DNA of 64,000 bases, from contig CM041465.1 in assembly GCA_023213395.1 (NCBI GenBank), positions 92,015,741 to 92,079,740 of the forward strand, read 5' to 3'. Positions 10,830 to 21,988 of this stretch are shown piece by piece (position 1 is the stretch's first letter; each line of letters starts with the position of its first letter). The position numbers were made by a program, and so were the translations under genes. Source of the stretch: Cycas panzhihuaensis (lineage: Eukaryota > Cycadophyta). A model generated the notes under the pieces. The model did no database searches. It saw only the letters and a list, made by a program, of their open reading frames with translations, and was not told the origin of the DNA.

Positions 10830-10890
10830 AGACATCACTACAAGATTGAAGACAAGGATCAGGTTGAAGACATCATTCTCAAGATATTTC
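10728..10890 (+). repeat. Three tandem 54-57-bp units at gag 3' end
   Basis: Units start at about 10728, 10782 and 10836 and share acagaattgaaga-aa-atcaagttgaagatatcat. The first two encode RIED-G/K-NQ-EDIILQ repeats in the gag frame; the third lies past the gag stop, in a form that still reads KIEDKDQVEDIIL in another phase. Confidence 0.85.
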
Positions 10891-10942
10891 CAAGAACAAA
10901 TCATTACAAATACAAATGACCCAAATGTACATTAAAAGGGAG

Positions 10943-11168
10943 TGTTAGAATATTAACGTACATTTGATTTATCCCACATGCAAGTGGGTCCTATTCTTCC
11001 ATCATGACTTGTATTATAAATGCACAATATTGTGTATCATATTGTAATATTGTTGTAATGATATTTTATTAATATAATGGAGGTACCTTAAGGGTACTAT
11101 TTGATCCATCCTATGGAGGTATTCTATTATGTTTGATGAAGATTATTTGTGTAGGTTGTTTTCCAACA
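10943..11168 (+). repeat. 3' LTR of TRG1
   Basis: 226 bp, TG...CA, preceded by the purine tract aaaagggag. It aligns without gaps to 6287-6512. H gag resumes 5 bp after it. Confidence 0.9.
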
Positions 11169-11173
11169 AATCT

Positions 11174-11353
11174 AATGACCATATATTGCTTCTCTTCAAG
11201 TTTGATATGCTCCTTATGGTCAAGTGGGATTGAATCAAGCTTCGCCTTGGTAATTCCCCATAGTTGGTTCACCATCAAAATAAGTTCCATATTAGTCTTC
11301 CATTTGTTGAAATTGTTATCGTTAAAGATAACCTTAGGCATAAGCTTCTCCAT
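11174..11353 (-). pseudogene. gag of H, N-terminal part
   Basis: The minus strand reads MEKLMPKVIFNDNNFNKWKT then MELILMVNQLWGIT, the start of a copia gag (F-x-G-x-N-F-x-x-W...LW). I chose the Met at 11353 because it precedes the conserved block; an upstream Met at 11392 is possible. It is cut at the TRG1 TSD and continues at 6286. Confidence 0.8.
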
Positions 11354-12861
11354 CTCAAATATCTGGCTAGAATATGAAGTACACGACACCAAACAAACAT
11401 ATTACGGATGAGAATGCACCTTTGTGACCTCCTATGCTTCACAAGCACGCTTCCAAAGGGTCCCAGCATGGATTATACCCACGTTACATGAGCCACCAAC
11501 TATTTTTTTCCTCTTATCTATCAACAAATGACCTTAAATAGTCATTAAATATCACACCCAATACTCAAAACGACTAAAAAACAAGTGCTCCAGTATAAGG
11601 ATGGCTCCACATAAGGACGATGCACGGTCTCCAAGTCAAAAAGTCATAAAAAATGTCTTGAGTTACACTCAAACTGGCTCAAGAATGCTTCAAATATCTC
11701 TCACTATTAACGTGTATCAATGGTTCAAAGGGCTTTTATAAAGTTGAATTGAGATTGGAATATGCCAAAAGGCATATTCCAAAAGTGATAACTTTTCAAG
11801 GAACTCGTGCCTTTTTAACTTAAGTCACATGCTTAAGTATCCTGCAAAAGTCACACTACTTAAGGAAAGGGACGTGGTACATTCAACACACCTATGCTTT
11901 ATGTACTGTCACCAAGTGGTCTATATCATCTGTACAGCTGGTAAGGCTTCAACGCAGCTAAGACATGTCTGTTTAGTACTTGGATAGCCTCTAAATAGCC
12001 ACAGTTATCAATAAACCAGCACACAAAGTGCCCAACCTCCTTGGATCAGTGCCAAATCAGACCTTAATAGGCAAACAACCCCCTTGAAAATAATCTAGCT
12101 AGCTTCTAAAGGTGCTCAGATGCCAAGAAAATAACTCAGCCAGTCCTAGACAGTAATAAAGAGTGCCCAACCAGTCCTAAAAAGACCCAGAACAGCAACA
12201 AATTGGCCCAGCCAGCTTTCAAACATGCCCAGGCATGTTAATAAATGCCCGGCCAGCCTTTATATGGTTGTTTTAGGCTTTATATATGTACACGAGTCTC
12301 TAAAATCCTCATAAATATAGAAAAAAATAATGAAAATAGCCTTTTACTGCTGTAAACTTCAACCCAACACTTATATTTAGATAGAAAACAACCAATTTGG
12401 CCTTCAATCATGTCCACTAGTGCTTACATAAAGGTTTGATAGCAAGCAATACCAAAAATGACCCATTTTTTATCAATTTTTATGGTATTTTGATGAGGAA
12501 TATAGTAAACTTACATGCACACATGCTTGGCTATCCTTAAAGTCACTGAATCACCATCAATGTGTGTTCTGCTTACTTGAATCACTTCGACAGATCATCA
12601 ACCAGCTTCAGATGACCACCAACGAGCCAACTCCAATCATAAATGTGGTCTTCACACCTGAATACTGACTCCAATAACCCTTATCTTCGTTGAATAGTGA
12701 TCTCCACTACTTCAACCACCATTGATTTGTTGTGCCTATTTCTGTATGATGTTGGGGTTGATGAACCCTTAAGACTTGTTTTGGGTCAGACGGCTTCACC
12801 CAGCAACCAACGATCACACTGCCCTGATCACCGTCAAGCTTTAGCTGTGCAGGACCTTATT
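11354..12861 (-). other. 5' leader of H
   Basis: About 1.5 kb between gag and PBS. There is no domain on either strand. It has a C-rich plus strand (so G-rich sense strand), with repeated gccca/ccagcc words at 12060-12260, for example recurring cccagccag. The plus-strand frame at 12697-12888 overlaps the PBS and is not a gene. Confidence 0.6.
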
Positions 12862-12873
12862 ACTCTGATACCA
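12862..12873 (-). other. PBS of H
   Basis: actctgatacca on the plus strand touches the LTR start. The complement is TGGTATCAGAGT, the tRNA-Met primer site with one change. Confidence 0.85.
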
Positions 12874-13229
12874 TATTTGAGAACATGAAATCATAAACAG
12901 ATGTTCTCAACCGCATGATCTTTAACCATACACATCAAGCAACAAATTGAAAATACAGAAAATAAATGCACAGAACACATGATATATATGGGAAACCCTT
13001 TCGGGAAAAAACCCACCACAAAAGGATCCTCAAGGGATCATTAATTATTACATAATGAAGTCATATTATGAATATACAAGGCCTCATAGCATATATATTC
13101 TCCAAGAGTGTCACCCGTTTAGGGTTGTGACCCTCCGAATAAATCGCACCTTTTCGCTCACACCTTTTCACATAATTAAACCATATTAACATTAATTAAG
13201 TGGCTTAATAATTAACTTCTATGCTAATA
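12874..13229 (-). repeat. 5' LTR of H
   Basis: 356 bp, beginning tatttgagaacatg (TG decayed to TA) and ending atgctaata, aligned to 2410-2766. It is followed by TSD gatgt at 13230-13234. Confidence 0.9.
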
Positions 13230-13234
13230 GATGT

Positions 13235-14052
13235 GACTCCAAAAATCCTTACAGCCATACAACTCTCTCTGCACCAAACACTTTATCCATACAATTAAAC
13301 CATATTTCTTTAATTAAACCAAGAGGTTGAGCCACTTAGGCCATGTGAATCTCCTCTTCAAATCTTTGTTAAGGAATGTTGATATCTCATTCATTTGATA
13401 TGATACCTAACTATCTAAAGCTACTAAAGTAACTATCAAATGAACTAAAAATAACATAGAGACTAGCGTATATGTCTCCTCATACCTTAATCCTTCTTCT
13501 ACTAGATATCCTATGAAACAAGATTTTAAACTTGTAAACTAACTAGGTGCTTTGCTTCAATATAACTCTCCATTATGAATCTCACTCACTAGAATATTGG
13601 CATTTATAATAATCTTTGACTGGCATGCTAATCCATGATCTTCAATCATCCTGCAGGTCTTTAATCATTAATGGAACATATGGTTGTAATCTATATCTCT
13701 TCATCTAACAACTCCTTATCATCAATCTTTCACTCAGCCTTGCTTCCATTTCAAGCATAATGTTAGGTAAACAAACCTCTACACCTACTAATAACGTCTA
13801 AAAAAAGTGAAGCAATGAAGGATAAAACCTATAATCAGATGACACTCAATATGATACGTCAATAGGTCTTGAATCAACATCTAGACTAATCACAATGCAT
13901 TCCCTTATAGATCACTAAGACACTCTAAACTCTTACAATCCTACTACTATAATCTTCATCTAAGATGTATGTACTATAATACACCAAAAGGAAATAAATG
14001 GAAGGGTTTTGACTTAGTGCAAACACATAACAAAGGGGGAATATATGCCACA
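13235..14052 (-). pseudogene. RT-side remnant of A2
   Basis: The minus strand around 13420-13240 reads an EIHMA...PLGLIKEIW-like segment and then YGCKDF. These resemble the copia stretch LNGDLEEEIYM...PEGF and the following LYGLKQ. The sequence then joins directly to the RNase H tail beyond H, so the catalytic YVDD part and most of RNase H are missing. Right of about 13500 no clear domain is visible, but the sequence continues to K's TSD. Confidence 0.5.
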
Positions 14053-14057
14053 AATAG

Positions 14058-14302
14058 TGTTATGAACCTCCTTAAAGTAGGGTAATTAATCATTTTGTTA
14101 ATGAATGGGTGTTATTAAAGAGACATATCCTTCAACGAAAGGGCCTACTATGCATATAAATATAGCCCTAAATATAATATGGACATCACTTATATTTTTA
14201 TAATCAATTGACTAGTCTTGTGACTATTCAATCTTACAAGTGCTCTTACGTATCTAAAATCTTTTGGGATTCCTCCTCAAGTTATGGAGTAGGTTTATAA
14301 TA
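14058..14302 (+). repeat. 5' LTR of K
   Basis: Starts tgttatgaacc, has gcatataaatata as the likely TATA box, and ends ggtttataata (CA decayed to TA). It aligns to 17925-18169. Confidence 0.9.
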
Positions 14303-14304
14303 AG

Positions 14305-14316
14305 TGGTGTCAGAGC
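14305..14316 (+). other. PBS of K
   Basis: tggtgtcagagc, two bases after the LTR, differs by one transition from the tRNA-Met site. Confidence 0.8.
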
Positions 14317-15027
14317 AAGTTTTTACATGTAAGCAACCCTTCAAGCTTTCTATCAAATATATCTGCAAATTTCTTTAGAGTGCCAAGCTTTGTGCTGTAT
14401 ATAACTGAAAACATCAAGGTCCGGTGAAGAAAGACATCCTTCATAACCTGACTATCTAAATTCCATCAGGTCGTTGGCATCTCTATCTCTATCTATATCC
14501 ATAATCTTCTCTATGCCCTTCATCTTGTTAATCTGTTGCTGGGTTCTTTCTTCCCATCTTCATCCATTCACAACCATTAGTATTTAATTCTTTGTTATAT
14601 CTTACTGCGTTATACACAACCAACGAGCTTATGACTACCTTTCTGACACTAGGCACACACTATATAATTTGTACTTAGTAGTTCTTCCTCTCTCCATTGA
14701 TCTTATAGGCGTGATACTTGGTGGCTACATTATGTAAGCTGTGGGATTGCTGCCTCACATCTTCTTGATTCGTTCATTCAGTGTGTTCATTTAGTACATT
14801 TACATATTTACATTTAGTACACTTGTCTTCCATGCCTTGTATGTTGATTCTCATTTCATTATCGACCTACTTATTCTGTCTCGTCTGTGTCCATTCTATT
14901 CCATTTAGTCCCATCTCATTCGACTTCGTCATTTGTGTTCCTTCATTGCGGCCCTCTTCATTACGTTTACATAATGCTATCCATTGTCATTTTTATCATT
15001 CATAAAACCTAAAACAATATTATATCC

Positions 15028-15113
<86 letters not shown>

Positions 15114-15204
15114 GCATTCCTCCATTGTAACCCCCTTCGTTATGTTTATGTAACACTGTCCATTGTCATTTTCGTCATTCATAAAACCTAAAATGATATT
15201 ACAT

Positions 15205-15290
<86 letters not shown>

Positions 15291-15387
15291 ATATATATTC
15301 CTCCATTGCAGCCCCCTTCGTTATGTTTACATAATGCTATCCATTGCCATTTTCGTCATTCATAAAACCTAAAATGATATTACATCC

Positions 15388-15422
<35 letters not shown>

Positions 15423-16047
15423 GTATTAAGAGAATAAAAACTACCAATATATTGGATACAATATACAACATCATAAATAATGTAGTACCTTTATCCTTAG
15501 TTATATTAAAAATTATTATGTTTTCTATTGTATTAATTTTACACTAATACGTTATTATCTCCTTAATTATTTCATAATATTTTGACAATATTTTATTAAC
15601 ATTACACTTTCATCTCATATATATTTAATACCATTATATTATACTTTGATGTCATTTAAAATATCTACGACATTTTAAATTATATCTTTTCTTTTTCAAA
15701 TACCATATAGAGTCATTTATATATTTAGTCTATTGATCACATAGATAAGACACTTGACTAGTCTCAAGGTTCTAGTCATATTTGTAATCTTAGATTGTCA
15801 TAATTTTTTAGATAATACTTCAATCTTATGTTAAACATTTAAGTCTAATTCTCTTCTAAGTCACCACTTATTCAATCAATTTAATATCCTTTGGATATTG
15901 AATAAGTTAACCAATCTTCTCGTTTATATACAAGTGTGACCTACTTGAAATACATTCAGTAGTATCAAGCAAGATCAAAATATTATTTTGTGGCTAACCA
16001 GCATGACAAAAAGGTAGTGGAACTGTACTTACATAATCATTAAAATA
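14317..16047 (+). other. Leader of K with microsatellite block
   Basis: 1.7 kb before gag. The middle (about 14940-15425) is a three-unit tandem array with compound dinucleotide tracts. The frames at 14781-15005, 15009-15248, 15163-15372 and 15344-15547 come from these repeats. Nothing else is recognised; 15430-16000 is AT-rich. Confidence 0.65.
14940..15422. repeat. Three ~180-bp units with compound (AT)/(AC)/(GT) tracts
   Basis: Each unit carries ttcgttatgttta-ataa, tccattg-cattt-cgtcattc and ataaaacctaaaatgatattacatcc, then dinucleotides. Tracts: (AT) 15028-15050, (CA) 15051-15092 and (AT) to 15112; (AC) 15206-15246, then AT with GTAT to 15298; (AT) then (GT) 15394-15422. The unique part of the first unit is the most diverged. 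Confidence 0.9.
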
Positions 16048-17150
16048 ATGAACACTGAAGAGATGGTAGATAATACCATCCAAAAGGATATCATCAAACT
16101 AATCACTCAAGCAATCCATGAAGCAATCCAGACATTAAATGTGCTCTTAAATCATACATTACATTAGATCTTGGATAAATTGACAATCGTAGCAATGAAC
16201 AGAAAAGAAGACATGATTGTTCCAGATTCAGAGGATGAGGTAATGAGTCAGCAGTCTCATATCAGAAATCAGACCATTAAAAAATATTTCATTCCTTAGA
16301 GAGCTCCTATTAATATTAAGAATGAAGCTATTAGAAAATACCTTAATAAGTATCACAATTTGACCCCTAAAGAACAGAAGATAGTAGGTTTTCAAGCATA
16401 CTTCAACTACTTACAAAGTATTCAAACACAAAAAAAGAAAAAGTTAAAAAAGATTACTATATAACGTTTCAGTATGGAGCAAAAATCACATGAGCCAAGA
16501 GTGTGGATATAACAAATGGAAAACGATTTCCACTTAATGGAGATTGAGTTGGAAGAGCAAGTTCTGTTAGCCACCCTACACATGGATGGGATAGCATGTG
16601 AATGGTGGAAGTGTCTTAAACGAACCTCTTTTTGAGATCAACTACCTACCTGGAAAGAATTTGTGTACTTATTTATTGAGTGATTTGAAACTGTATCTAA
16701 TCACGATTATTATTGTGAGTTACGAAAATTAAAGCAAATTGGTTCTGTGGAAGAATATAGTGTAGTATTCATGAGGTTAAGCTGTGTGTTAGAAGATATT
16801 CTGACTAATCGACTCATCCAGTTATATATAGATGGTCTGATAATAGAGATCCAAGATGATGTTAAAATTCAAGAACCCGAGGACCTTAACAAGGCAATAC
16901 AGTTAGCCAAAATACATGAAGATAAATACAAGGTCTTACGCAAAATAGGCACAGATCTCTATATTCCTCTACCTTGTTGACATGATCTTTTACCAAGTGT
17001 TCAACATAGACACGTATTAGTCAACCTGAATTGACCTACTAAACCAATCATTCAAAAAATAAAAATAGAGAAGAAGAGTTAAGAAAAAGAAACCTATGCT
17101 TCAGATGTGAGGAGAAGTGGGAACTTGGGCATAGATGTCAAAAAAACTAG
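16048..17150 (+). pseudogene. gag of K (Retrotrans_gag) with zinc knuckle
   Basis: From ATG 16048 the frame reads an acidic N-terminus. It then gives MENDFHLMEIELEEQVLLA, ACEWWK, TWKEFVYLFIE, YYCELRKLKQIGSVEEYS and DGLIIEIQDDV, the gypsy gag core (W-x-F...L-x-Q-x-G-S-V-x-x-Y). A CFRCEEKWELGHRC knuckle lies at about 17095-17136. Stops occur at several Gln/Trp positions; the longest clean piece is 16747-16980. It matches the gag of Ty3/gypsy chromovirus-type elements in layout. Confidence 0.85.
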
Positions 17151-17339
17151 TTATATACAATCTGATTACTACCAAATGACAATATTGATGAAGAAGAACA
17201 CAAATATAAAAATAATCAAAGAAATTGTTATCATGCAGAACATCAAGAAAGCCACAGTAATCTTGAGGACAAACATATACAAATGTCGCTATCATTTATA
17301 AGTAGCTTTAATCAATCAAATACCCTAAAATTATAAGGA

Positions 17340-17760
17340 TCTATCAAAAATCAAGCTGTAACAATCTTGATAGATTTAGAGAGCACACATAATTTTATTA
17401 ATCGAAACTGTACAAAATAACTGAGGTTATTTCCATTAAGGACTCCTTATTTCCAAGTCACTGTTAGAGGAAGAGAGGTAATCTCTGGCCAAGGTATAAT
17501 GAAGAACCTTAACATCATGCTAAATGATGTTAGCATTATAGAAGATTTCTACATCATCGATGTTAGAGGTGTAGATATTGTATTGGGTAGTCAATGGCTC
17601 AGTACACTTGGAACCTTTGAAATAAATATTGATGAATAATTTATGCGATTTAAAAAAGAAGGAAGAATCATCACATTATGAGGAAAAAGATTGAACAAAA
17701 CTAGAGTCATACTACACAAGGATCAAAGTGAAGAAGTCAAGAAGCAACCACAAGCATTTC
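17340..17760 (+). pseudogene. Aspartic protease of K
   Basis: Reads ILIDLESTHNFINRN, where the family has LIDSGSTHNFI, so the second catalytic-loop residue is Leu and Gly is Glu. Later comes VDIVLGSQWLSTLG, the flap-side hallmark. Stops are few. After it only a short tail reading FYGQNILRGRNC leads into the PPT, resembling the end of a gypsy polyprotein. Confidence 0.8.
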
Positions 17761-17924
17761 AAAAACACAGTAGAGGTTTTCAACCAGAAGAATTTTCCAA
17801 TAAATACCTATAACATCCATCTAATCGCCTAATGGTCTATGCTACAATGAAGGACAGTATATGTTTAAGGGACTGCGATCATTCGACTATGTTTTATGGG
17901 CAAAACATCTTAAGAGGGAGGAAT

Positions 17925-18169
17925 TGTTATGAACCTCCTTAAAATAGGGTAATTAATCATTTTGTTAACAAATGGGTGTTATTGAAGTGACATATCCTTC
18001 AATAAAAGGGCCTACTATGCATATAAATATGGCCCCAAATGTAATATGGACATCACTTATATTTTTATAATCAATCAGCTAGTCTTGTGACTATTCAATC
18101 TTACAAGTGCTCTTGCGTATCTAAAATTTTTTGGGCTTTCTCCTCAAGTTATGGAGTAGGTCCGTAGCA
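17925..18169 (+). repeat. 3' LTR of K
   Basis: 245 bp, tgttatgaacc...ccgtagca. Preceded by a purine tract and followed by TSD aacag. Confidence 0.9.
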
Positions 18170-18174
18170 AACAG

Positions 18175-20372
18175 ACACAACAAGGGTACCCAATACATGC
18201 CCGCTATAGCTTCTGCCATCAATCTATGAGAGGCAAAGACTAACCTGCACCAACCTCACCATCTGCATCATGATACTCACCTATAATGCAACCTTACAAG
18301 ACAATTGTACATACCATGGTAAAGGCATAATTAATTTTTAAGGCATCTTGTCATAGACTTTTCTATTCACACTTCAAATTCATTAAATCACTCTCTCGAT
18401 TCCATATCAGACTTATTCAGATATGCACCCATGTTGAACCAATATAAAAATAGGCCAAAAACCTTCATGTTGTTATTATTCTAACTAATAAATTATAATG
18501 GTCCATCATAACTAACAACCACTTGTATAAGAAAAAATTTAAACTTCATCATTTCATATATATCTGATGTAATAAAACTTGAATATAAACTGAATAAACA
18601 CACTCATTTCACTGAATAAATCACATATATATGTTAACTTGTGCAATGATCTATGCCACACTAACCAATAGTAATAGAGTTTGCAACATATGCAGCTAAG
18701 GTATCTCATACCCCTCTTTGCCCATTTCTCATCCTTATACTCACCCTTAATCCTTTGTTATGTATCTCACATGTAAAAAGATAAACTATCACCAACATCT
18801 CACCCCATCTCTAGCCCAACTCTTGCCCTTAAACATGCCCAACATATGCCCATAAAGCTCCTTCATACAAATCACATTCTAAGGAGCACCAAGTTGCTAT
18901 ATCTCACCCATAACTCTGCCATGTATTCACATGCAATAAGAGTTTACAATTGCCTTATATTATCATCATTAATGTCAATGAAGTATTCCTAATACACTCT
19001 CTTCACTTCAAATCACCAATTAATATGTCACCAAGAGTGCACCCAAGACACTCACATTACCATGACTTAATGCCACTTCAAATTACTAATGATCCCCAGT
19101 CTGATCACTCAATATCAAAATATTTCAAACCTTAATTATTTCAATACAAATTCCTTTAAAAAACCTCAAAATTATAAAGTTGATAGATGTTCCAAAAAGA
19201 AGAAATAAAAGGCTTTATAAATATAGGTCACCTTATAATAATCAAACTAATAACGTTCAATTAAAAGAGGGTGCTCTTTAATATCTTAATTTGGCTATGG
19301 ATGACTTTATATATATATCAAAATATATAAAATAAAGATAATTTAAAAATGACAACTATGATATATAATAATCACCAATGACTTTATAAAGGTGAGATAT
19401 ATCATATGATCTATAGTAAATATATATATATGACTGCAAAAATATGGGCAACTGTATATTCTACAGAGATATAAAACAATGGGGTTGCGAATAAATATGC
19501 ATAGCAAAGAATAGTACATAGGAAGTCAACGCAGAGATATATCACATAGTTGCATACATATCAACATGTAGGTGATGGAGATCAAATAAACATAATTTTA
19601 TAGCCATATATTATGGCTATGTAACACTACGTCAGCAACAGACATTACAATCTATGATATTAGATTATCATCACATGGTTTGGCATATTATATTATACTG
19701 TTGGGTAATTACAATATAATTGCAGGCCATAAAATATAATAGATGAACATTATGTTGGCTATAGTTGGGTACTAAATCAATCGACTAAATGTATTAAGGG
19801 CTAACGTGAGGGTAAAAATCATATATATTATTATACATATCTAATATATATCTCACATAATGAAAATATAAATGCAAAGCTGATATTTCATATGGGGAAG
19901 CTAAATATATTTATTCAAACCCTAGATATCAAATCTGGTGACTAAAACATATTTTAATAAGAGAATACCTTTATTATCTGACCATGTTAATTACTTTATA
20001 GTTCTATAATAACTTTGTTTGGGTTTTGCACTCTCCCACTAGTAATATAAGGCTAGCAATTATCTCCAGGGCTTGCAAACTTAGTGGCATCATCAACAAA
20101 TAGATTTTGCACCTTTAACAGGCTCAAACAATGCTCAAATAGTTAGCAACAGAGTCACAAGGCTTGTATGCTCAACCATATATATCCATAGAGCTTAGAA
20201 TACTCGAAAACAAAGATAGAAGGCTACTAAGATCTTCCAACAATCATCTATACTTCTGTGATTATTCTACAAGGTCATCAGATATGCCAATCCACTTAGG
20301 GCAAGCTAGCATGACTTGGCACCATTGATTGTACCATTTGATAACAATCCTTTGCCTATGCATGACCTACAA
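18175..20372 (-). mobile_element. A2 internal region: integrase end and leader
   Basis: The first 130 bp (minus strand) give an AEAIAGMYWVPLL-like segment, the copia integrase end. From about 18650 to 19135 the sense (minus) strand is C-poor and G-rich with gggcat, gtgaga and catgtga words, without a reading frame. From about 19485 it equals the A1 internal segment at 1-879. No gag, protease or integrase core could be read. Confidence 0.55.
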
Positions 20373-20384
20373 GTTCTAATACCA
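20373..20384 (-). other. PBS of A2
   Basis: gttctaatacca on the plus strand is a decayed form of gctctgatacca, touching the LTR. Two transitions separate it from A1's PBS. Confidence 0.75.
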
Positions 20385-20703
20385 TGTTATGAAACATAAA
20401 TATAAGTAAACAAGGTTGAAAAAATATTTCACATTAGGCAAATCACAACAAAAGTATATACATGAGACACCGGATTGCCATGAGAAACCCTTACATGTGA
20501 AAACCCACAATAATATTATTCACATTATGATAATCTAATGATCTTACATAGGATGGACTTTGATCTATATTTATAGATCTCAAGTACTAAATATAATTGC
20601 ATTTTACATTCATTGGCTTACCACTCTTAAGAATATTCTCCTACATATTAGGCATATAAATAGAGCCACTTTGCATTAGTTGATATATACATATATTCCA
20701 ATA
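20385..20703 (-). repeat. 5' LTR of A2
   Basis: 319 bp, tgttatgaaacataa...ttccaata, collinear with 891-1208. The flank acact matches A1's flank atact, as expected if one original insertion was later duplicated with its surroundings. Confidence 0.85.
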
Positions 20704-21588
20704 ACACTTTTAGGGGATTGTCATATATAATTTTTTTTAATTAAGTGGAGTTTGATGGGGCTTGTTTTTATAGAAGAACTAGGGAAATTTTAATGCCCCA
20801 GTGGCTTGGGATAGGTCAACACTAGATTGACTGATGAATCTTTATGATTTTTTAGGTTAATTTTACTTGTTTTTTTTCTCTATTTTTGTATTGAAGGCTC
20901 TGCGTAATACCATGAACTTCTTTCTAATATTACAAATTTAATTATCCTAGTATAATGGAAATCTCCATGGTACATTTTTTTTGTCATAGGATAGATAAAG
21001 AACTTTTTGAGATGTAAACTTGCACTTAGTTTTTTTAACTTTTCAATAAATTTTGCCAGTTTTAGTATTGTACTACCTATTTTTGAGTTGTACTGATTAG
21101 GAAACAACTAGTGACATGGTCTTTGATGTGCTTATAGATTGATTGTAACATGCAATAACATATTCTATGACCAAATAAAAGAGGAATCAACCTAATATAC
21201 TATGAATCACATCGTACAATGTATGATGCAATGCCAAAAATAGTTTATTCTTAAATTTAGAGTTAGATTAAGTCAAAAATATATACATAAAGATATATTA
21301 TTTTTTTGGGTTTTGAAGTTATTTTATTTTATTTTTAAATGATAGTTGATAGTTTATACTCATAATAGAGTAAAAATCCCATTTATACTCTTAGGGGAGA
21401 GTGATGTCCTTATGGGGGTTACCTAAGGAAGTTTTTGCTTGTGATAGAGAAATGGGTGTTATGATAGGCACGGGGAATTGACATGCTATAATAGGCATAA
21501 AATGTTATAATGATTTAGATATCATAGTTTAACCTCTTTAATAACTAATTCAAAAGGGAATTTTGGGTTGTTCCTATCATCATTGGGC
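20704..21588. repeat. Duplicated flank X (copy 2)
   Basis: Collinear with 1209-2086. Beyond 21588 the two copies part: here gggccaccatatttta continues into the gypsy D tail, while copy 1 jumps into an LTR. The frame at 20880-21107 is in this repeat and has no known relatives. Confidence 0.75.
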
Positions 21589-21983
21589 CACCATATTTTA
21601 GTCTCTTTAGTGACTATGGGTTAGGAGAGGATTTTCTAATTCTAGATCTTGATGGAGCATGAATAATTTTATGCTCATTTTGGAGTGTCGATCCAATTTA
21701 CACTCTTGAAGGAGTGTATTATAGTTTATGCTTATTTTAAAGTGCAAAGTAATTTATCCTCATTTTGGAGCAAAGTAGTTTATCCTCATTTAAAAGCATG
21801 GATAGTAATGTTCTTAATTAAAAAACTTTTGAGAAATTTCCTATTAACAAATTTCTCAAACTTGAGTCTTTCTAGGGTGGAAATTTAATAAACACCATTC
21901 AAAAGGTCCTCTAAAATAATAAATGGTTCAACCATTTAGGAGAAAACTTTGGAATATGGTCATGCAATTATTCTAGTTTAATA
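21589..21983 (-). pseudogene. Gypsy D integrase C-terminal tail
   Basis: Reading leftward from B, the minus strand continues the frame cut at 27311. A KVIKLE...HDHIPKFSPKW segment matches the post-integrase motif VLK...GKFSPNWEGPY. Frame is soon lost. The left part is AT-rich 3' untranslated sequence, with agtttatgctcattttggag-like imperfect repeats at 21665-21800. TSD acttt lies at 21984-21988. Confidence 0.6.
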
Positions 21984-21988
21984 ACTTT

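Larger units (their letters stand above)
6287..11168 (+). mobile_element. Gag-only LTR element TRG1 (TR-GAG-like)
   Basis: 4882 bp between TSDs aatcc/aatct, with 226-bp LTRs, a strong PBS and a short PPT (aaaagggag) before the 3' LTR. The only protein remnant is one gag gene next to the 3' LTR; there is no trace of protease, integrase or RT. A 3.4-kb leader without coding signal separates the PBS from gag. The LTRs differ at roughly a dozen positions, all transitions by eye, so the insertion is fairly old. The architecture recalls TR-GAG elements, which carry a gag between short LTRs and depend on autonomous partners. Confidence 0.85.
2410..13229 (-). mobile_element. Copia element H, full structure with nested TRG1
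   Basis: Two 356-357-bp LTRs, a PBS, a PPT and an exact TSD define the element. Removing the nested TRG1 (4.9 kb) leaves about 5.9 kb. The minus strand carries gag, zinc knuckle, protease and pre-integrase, then RT and RNase H in copia order, but the integrase core is missing. RT and gag are largely readable, so H is younger than A2, D and C, although stops are scattered throughout. H is defective: protease and zinc-knuckle residues are also altered. Confidence 0.9.
14058..18169 (+). mobile_element. Gypsy gag-protease element K, no RT or integrase
   Basis: 4112 bp between TSDs aatag (14053-14057) and aacag (18170-18174), with two 245-bp LTRs, a PBS and a PPT (taagagggaggaat, 17911-17924). 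The internal region has only gag with zinc knuckle and an aspartic protease, then a short C-terminal piece ending at the PPT. RT, RNase H and integrase are absent without leaving fragments, so K is non-autonomous or an internal-deletion derivative. It sits inside A2. Confidence 0.85.
2087..20703 (-). mobile_element. Copia element A2 (host of H and K)
   Basis: Ordered parts on the minus strand are: 5' LTR (20385-20703), PBS (20373-20384), leader and gag-side sequence (18175-20372), RT-side remnant (13235-14052), RNase H tail (2190-2404), PPT and truncated 3' LTR. The order in the polyprotein (integrase end, RT, RNase H) identifies Ty1/copia. It is split by H and K, each flanked by a 5-bp TSD. 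The element lacks recognisable gag, protease and integrase-core frames and was probably already deleted when the insertions arrived. Confidence 0.75.

Noticed and set aside
15009-15372. Frames of alternating Cys/Val, Thr/His and Ile/Tyr
   Set aside because: They are translations of the (AC), (GT) and (AT) tracts.
14940-15425. Possible CRISPR-like or satellite array
   Set aside because: Only three units with microsatellite tails inside a retroelement leader; no spacers and a eukaryotic context.
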